In this document: piece after piece, positions 5,918-6,943 of the stretch
Layout of the letters: each line of letters starts with the position of its first letter
Numbering within the stretch: the first letter of the stretch is position 1
Source: Candidatus Atribacteria bacterium
GTDB taxonomy: Bacteria; Atribacterota; Atribacteria; Atribacterales; Atribacteraceae
Length of the DNA stretch: 6,943 nucleotides
Assembly: GCA_026390275.1 (NCBI GenBank)
Contig: JAPLGF010000209.1
Coordinates: 1-6,943 of the forward strand
Direction: 5' to 3'
Made by a program: the position numbers and the translations under genes
The notes under the pieces: generated by a model
The model's database searches: none
What the model saw: only the letters and a program-made list of their open reading frames with translations
What the model was told of the DNA's origin: nothing

Positions 5918-6772
5918 CACGGACAATTTCACCGTTCCACTCCGGGCATCATCAAACTCATCCTGTATCTTTTCATGATCATTGTGACTGTATTCACCCT
6001 GGCTCCCACCGCCTGGATGATTTCTACCTCTTTGAAACCGAAGTGGGAGGTTTTTGAATCGGTCGTTCGTTGGATCCCGAAAACGTTCACTCTCGATAAC
6101 TATATCCGTTCTTTTCAGTTGCTTCCTCTTTTCAATTGGTTGAGTAACAGTGCGGTTGTTGCCGTTTTTACGCTCCTTCTCACCCTTTTCTGTGACATCT
6201 TAGTGGCATATGCTTTTGGGAAAATGGAATTTCGAGGGAAAAGTTTCCTTTTTACCCTGGTGCTCATCACCGTCATGGTACCCATCTATTCCACCGCGGT
6301 CCCCATGTATAAGCTGACCCGGTGGATGGGATTCATGGATACTAAAACCGGGATTATCCTTCCCCAGGCGGCGGAAGCCATCGGTGTTTTTTTACTCACC
6401 CAGTTTTTCCGTAGTATTCCCCGGGAATTGAGTGAGGCGGCAAAAATCGATGGAGCCAGCCAGTGGACCATTGTCTGGAGAGTGGTGGTTCCTCTCTCGG
6501 TTCCCGCTATCACCGTGCTCACCATTTTGACCCTGGCCAATTCCTGGAACAACTTTTTCTGGCCGCTGGTGATCGCCCAGAGTAATGCCTCCATCACACT
6601 CCCAGTAGGTCTCTCCAGTGTGATGTCTGGAGTGAGCGAGGGTGCTGAGGCCCGGGAGTATGGTTTGATCATGGCCACTTCTATCATTGCCTGTCTTCCC
6701 ATCGTGGTTGCCTTCCTTTTTTTACAACGACGGTTTATCGAAGGGATTTCCATGACTGGTATCAAAGGGTAA
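5915..6772 (+). CDS. Sugar ABC transporter permease, MalG/UgpE type
   Basis: This 285-residue membrane protein starts at TTG 5915. Six spans are predicted at about residues 12-38, 76-100, 109-131, 147-165, 192-214 and 249-271. Family marks include APTAWMISTSLKP after the first span, DNYIRSF, NWLSNSAVVA, and the EAA loop SEAAKIDGASQWTIVWRVVVP (about 173-193), preceded by FLLTQFFRSIPREL. The C-terminus IEGISMTGIKG closes the protein as is usual for MalG-like subunits. It forms the channel heterodimer with the upstream permease and would take substrate from the (here broken) binding protein. It is the last recognisable gene of the operon in the window; no clear terminator follows, so transcription may continue beyond the edge. 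Confidence 0.93.
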   Translation: MHGQFHRSTPGIIKLILYLFMIIVTVFTLAPTAWMISTSLKPKWEVFESVVRWIPKTFTLDNYIRSFQLLPLFNWLSNSAVVAVFTLLLTLFCDILVAYAFGKMEFRGKSFLFTLVLITVMVPIYSTAVPMYKLTRWMGFMDTKTGIILPQAAEAIGVFLLTQFFRSIPRELSEAAKIDGASQWTIVWRVVVPLSVPAITVLTILTLANSWNNFFWPLVIAQSNASITLPVGLSSVMSGVSEGAEAREYGLIMATSIIACLPIVVAFLFLQRRFIEGISMTGIKG

Positions 6773-6793
6773 AGACCGGGAGGAGTGAGAAGC

Positions 6794-6828
6794 GAATTAT
6801 GAATTATGAATGATGAATTATGAATGAA
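6794..6828. repeat. Five 7-bp GAATTAT-type tandem units
   Basis: Units are GAATTAT, GAATTAT, GAATGAT, GAATTAT and GAATGAA in direct succession, starting 22 bases after the last permease's stop codon. No reading frame uses it on the + strand (stops occur within two to three codons). It is a microsatellite-like intergenic repeat, likely variable between strains. Confidence 0.75.
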
Positions 6829-6919
6829 AAAATGGGTGGGGGGAATATTTCTGATCACTGAAACTATACCAACTTACTCCCTGCCCTATATAATTCAAAA
6901 ATTCTTAAAAGTACTTCCA

Positions 6920-6943
6920 ACTCAACAACTCAACAACTCAACA
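6920..6943. repeat. ACTCAACA tandem repeat, right copy, running off the window
   Basis: Three exact 8-bp units (6920-6927, 6928-6935, 6936-6943) reach the last base, so the array may continue. It is introduced by the same TTCCA as the degenerate copy at 1333. Confidence 0.75.

Larger units (their letters stand above)
6773..6943. other. Non-coding end of window
   Basis: After the last permease there is a purine-rich segment, the GAATTAT tandem, an AT-rich unstructured stretch and then the ACTCAACA repeat at the edge. No hairpin with a T-run is visible, so the operon's terminator is not evident here. Confidence 0.55.

Noticed and set aside
6286..6858. A 190-codon - strand frame whose start contains a His-Asn-Ser repeat
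   Set aside because: The repeat is a translation of the GAATTAT tandem and the rest is antisense to the second permease.
6794..6943. CRISPR array from the short repeats at the end
   Set aside because: Units are 7-8 bp and directly abut with no spacers; these are simple tandem repeats.

Overview
The window holds one complete carbohydrate-uptake operon on the + strand (about 1684-6772), preceded by a divergent partial gene on the - strand and a long, repeat-rich non-coding stretch. The organism is a bacterium: there are sigma-70-like promoter hexamers, strong AGGAGG-type ribosome binding sites, ATG and TTG starts, and moderate GC. Intergenic stretches carry short low-complexity tandem repeats (ACTCAACA and GAATTAT units). 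The mix of a SorC regulator, class II aldolase and MalFG-type transporter with such repeats would suit an anaerobic fermenter. An Atribacterota- or Thermotogota-like lineage is a guess from gene style only and is not proven here.

Layout: (1) 1-500, - strand: N-terminal 166 residues of an exported transglutaminase-like (SirB1-type) protein that runs off the left edge. (2) 501-1300: no large gene. It holds three copies of a 9-bp word, a structured leader with a 29-codon ORF that may be the remnant start of a transposase, and a bidirectional-looking terminator. (3) 1300-1683: pyrimidine-rich, low-complexity, apparently non-coding. (4) 1684-1712: a good promoter overlapped by a tandem direct repeat that is a candidate operator. 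(5) 1792-2817: SorC-family regulator. (6) 2796-3671: class II ketose-bisphosphate aldolase, overlapping the regulator by 22 bp. (7) 3755-4884: sugar-binding lipid-free periplasmic/extracellular protein, broken near 4231. (8) 4912-4948: intercistronic hairpin. (9) 4977-5879 and 5915-6772: the two MalF/MalG-type permeases. (10) 6773-6943: non-coding with two tandem repeats.

How the genes fit together (inference from family knowledge): the binding protein captures a sugar or sugar derivative, the two permeases import it with an ATPase encoded elsewhere, unseen enzymes phosphorylate it to a ketose bisphosphate, the aldolase splits that into two trioses, and the SorC protein senses a phosphorylated intermediate to control the operon. 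No ATPase, kinase or isomerase lies in the window.

The most notable anomaly is the binding-protein gene. Two well-conserved halves in different frames meet at the 9-mer TATGGCTGG, which makes sense in both frames, and about 45-60 residues normally found between them are missing. This looks like a micro-homology deletion of 3n+1 bases (or an assembly artefact) that disables an otherwise intact operon. I saw no clearly new defence or catalytic system; the other interesting items are regulatory structures.
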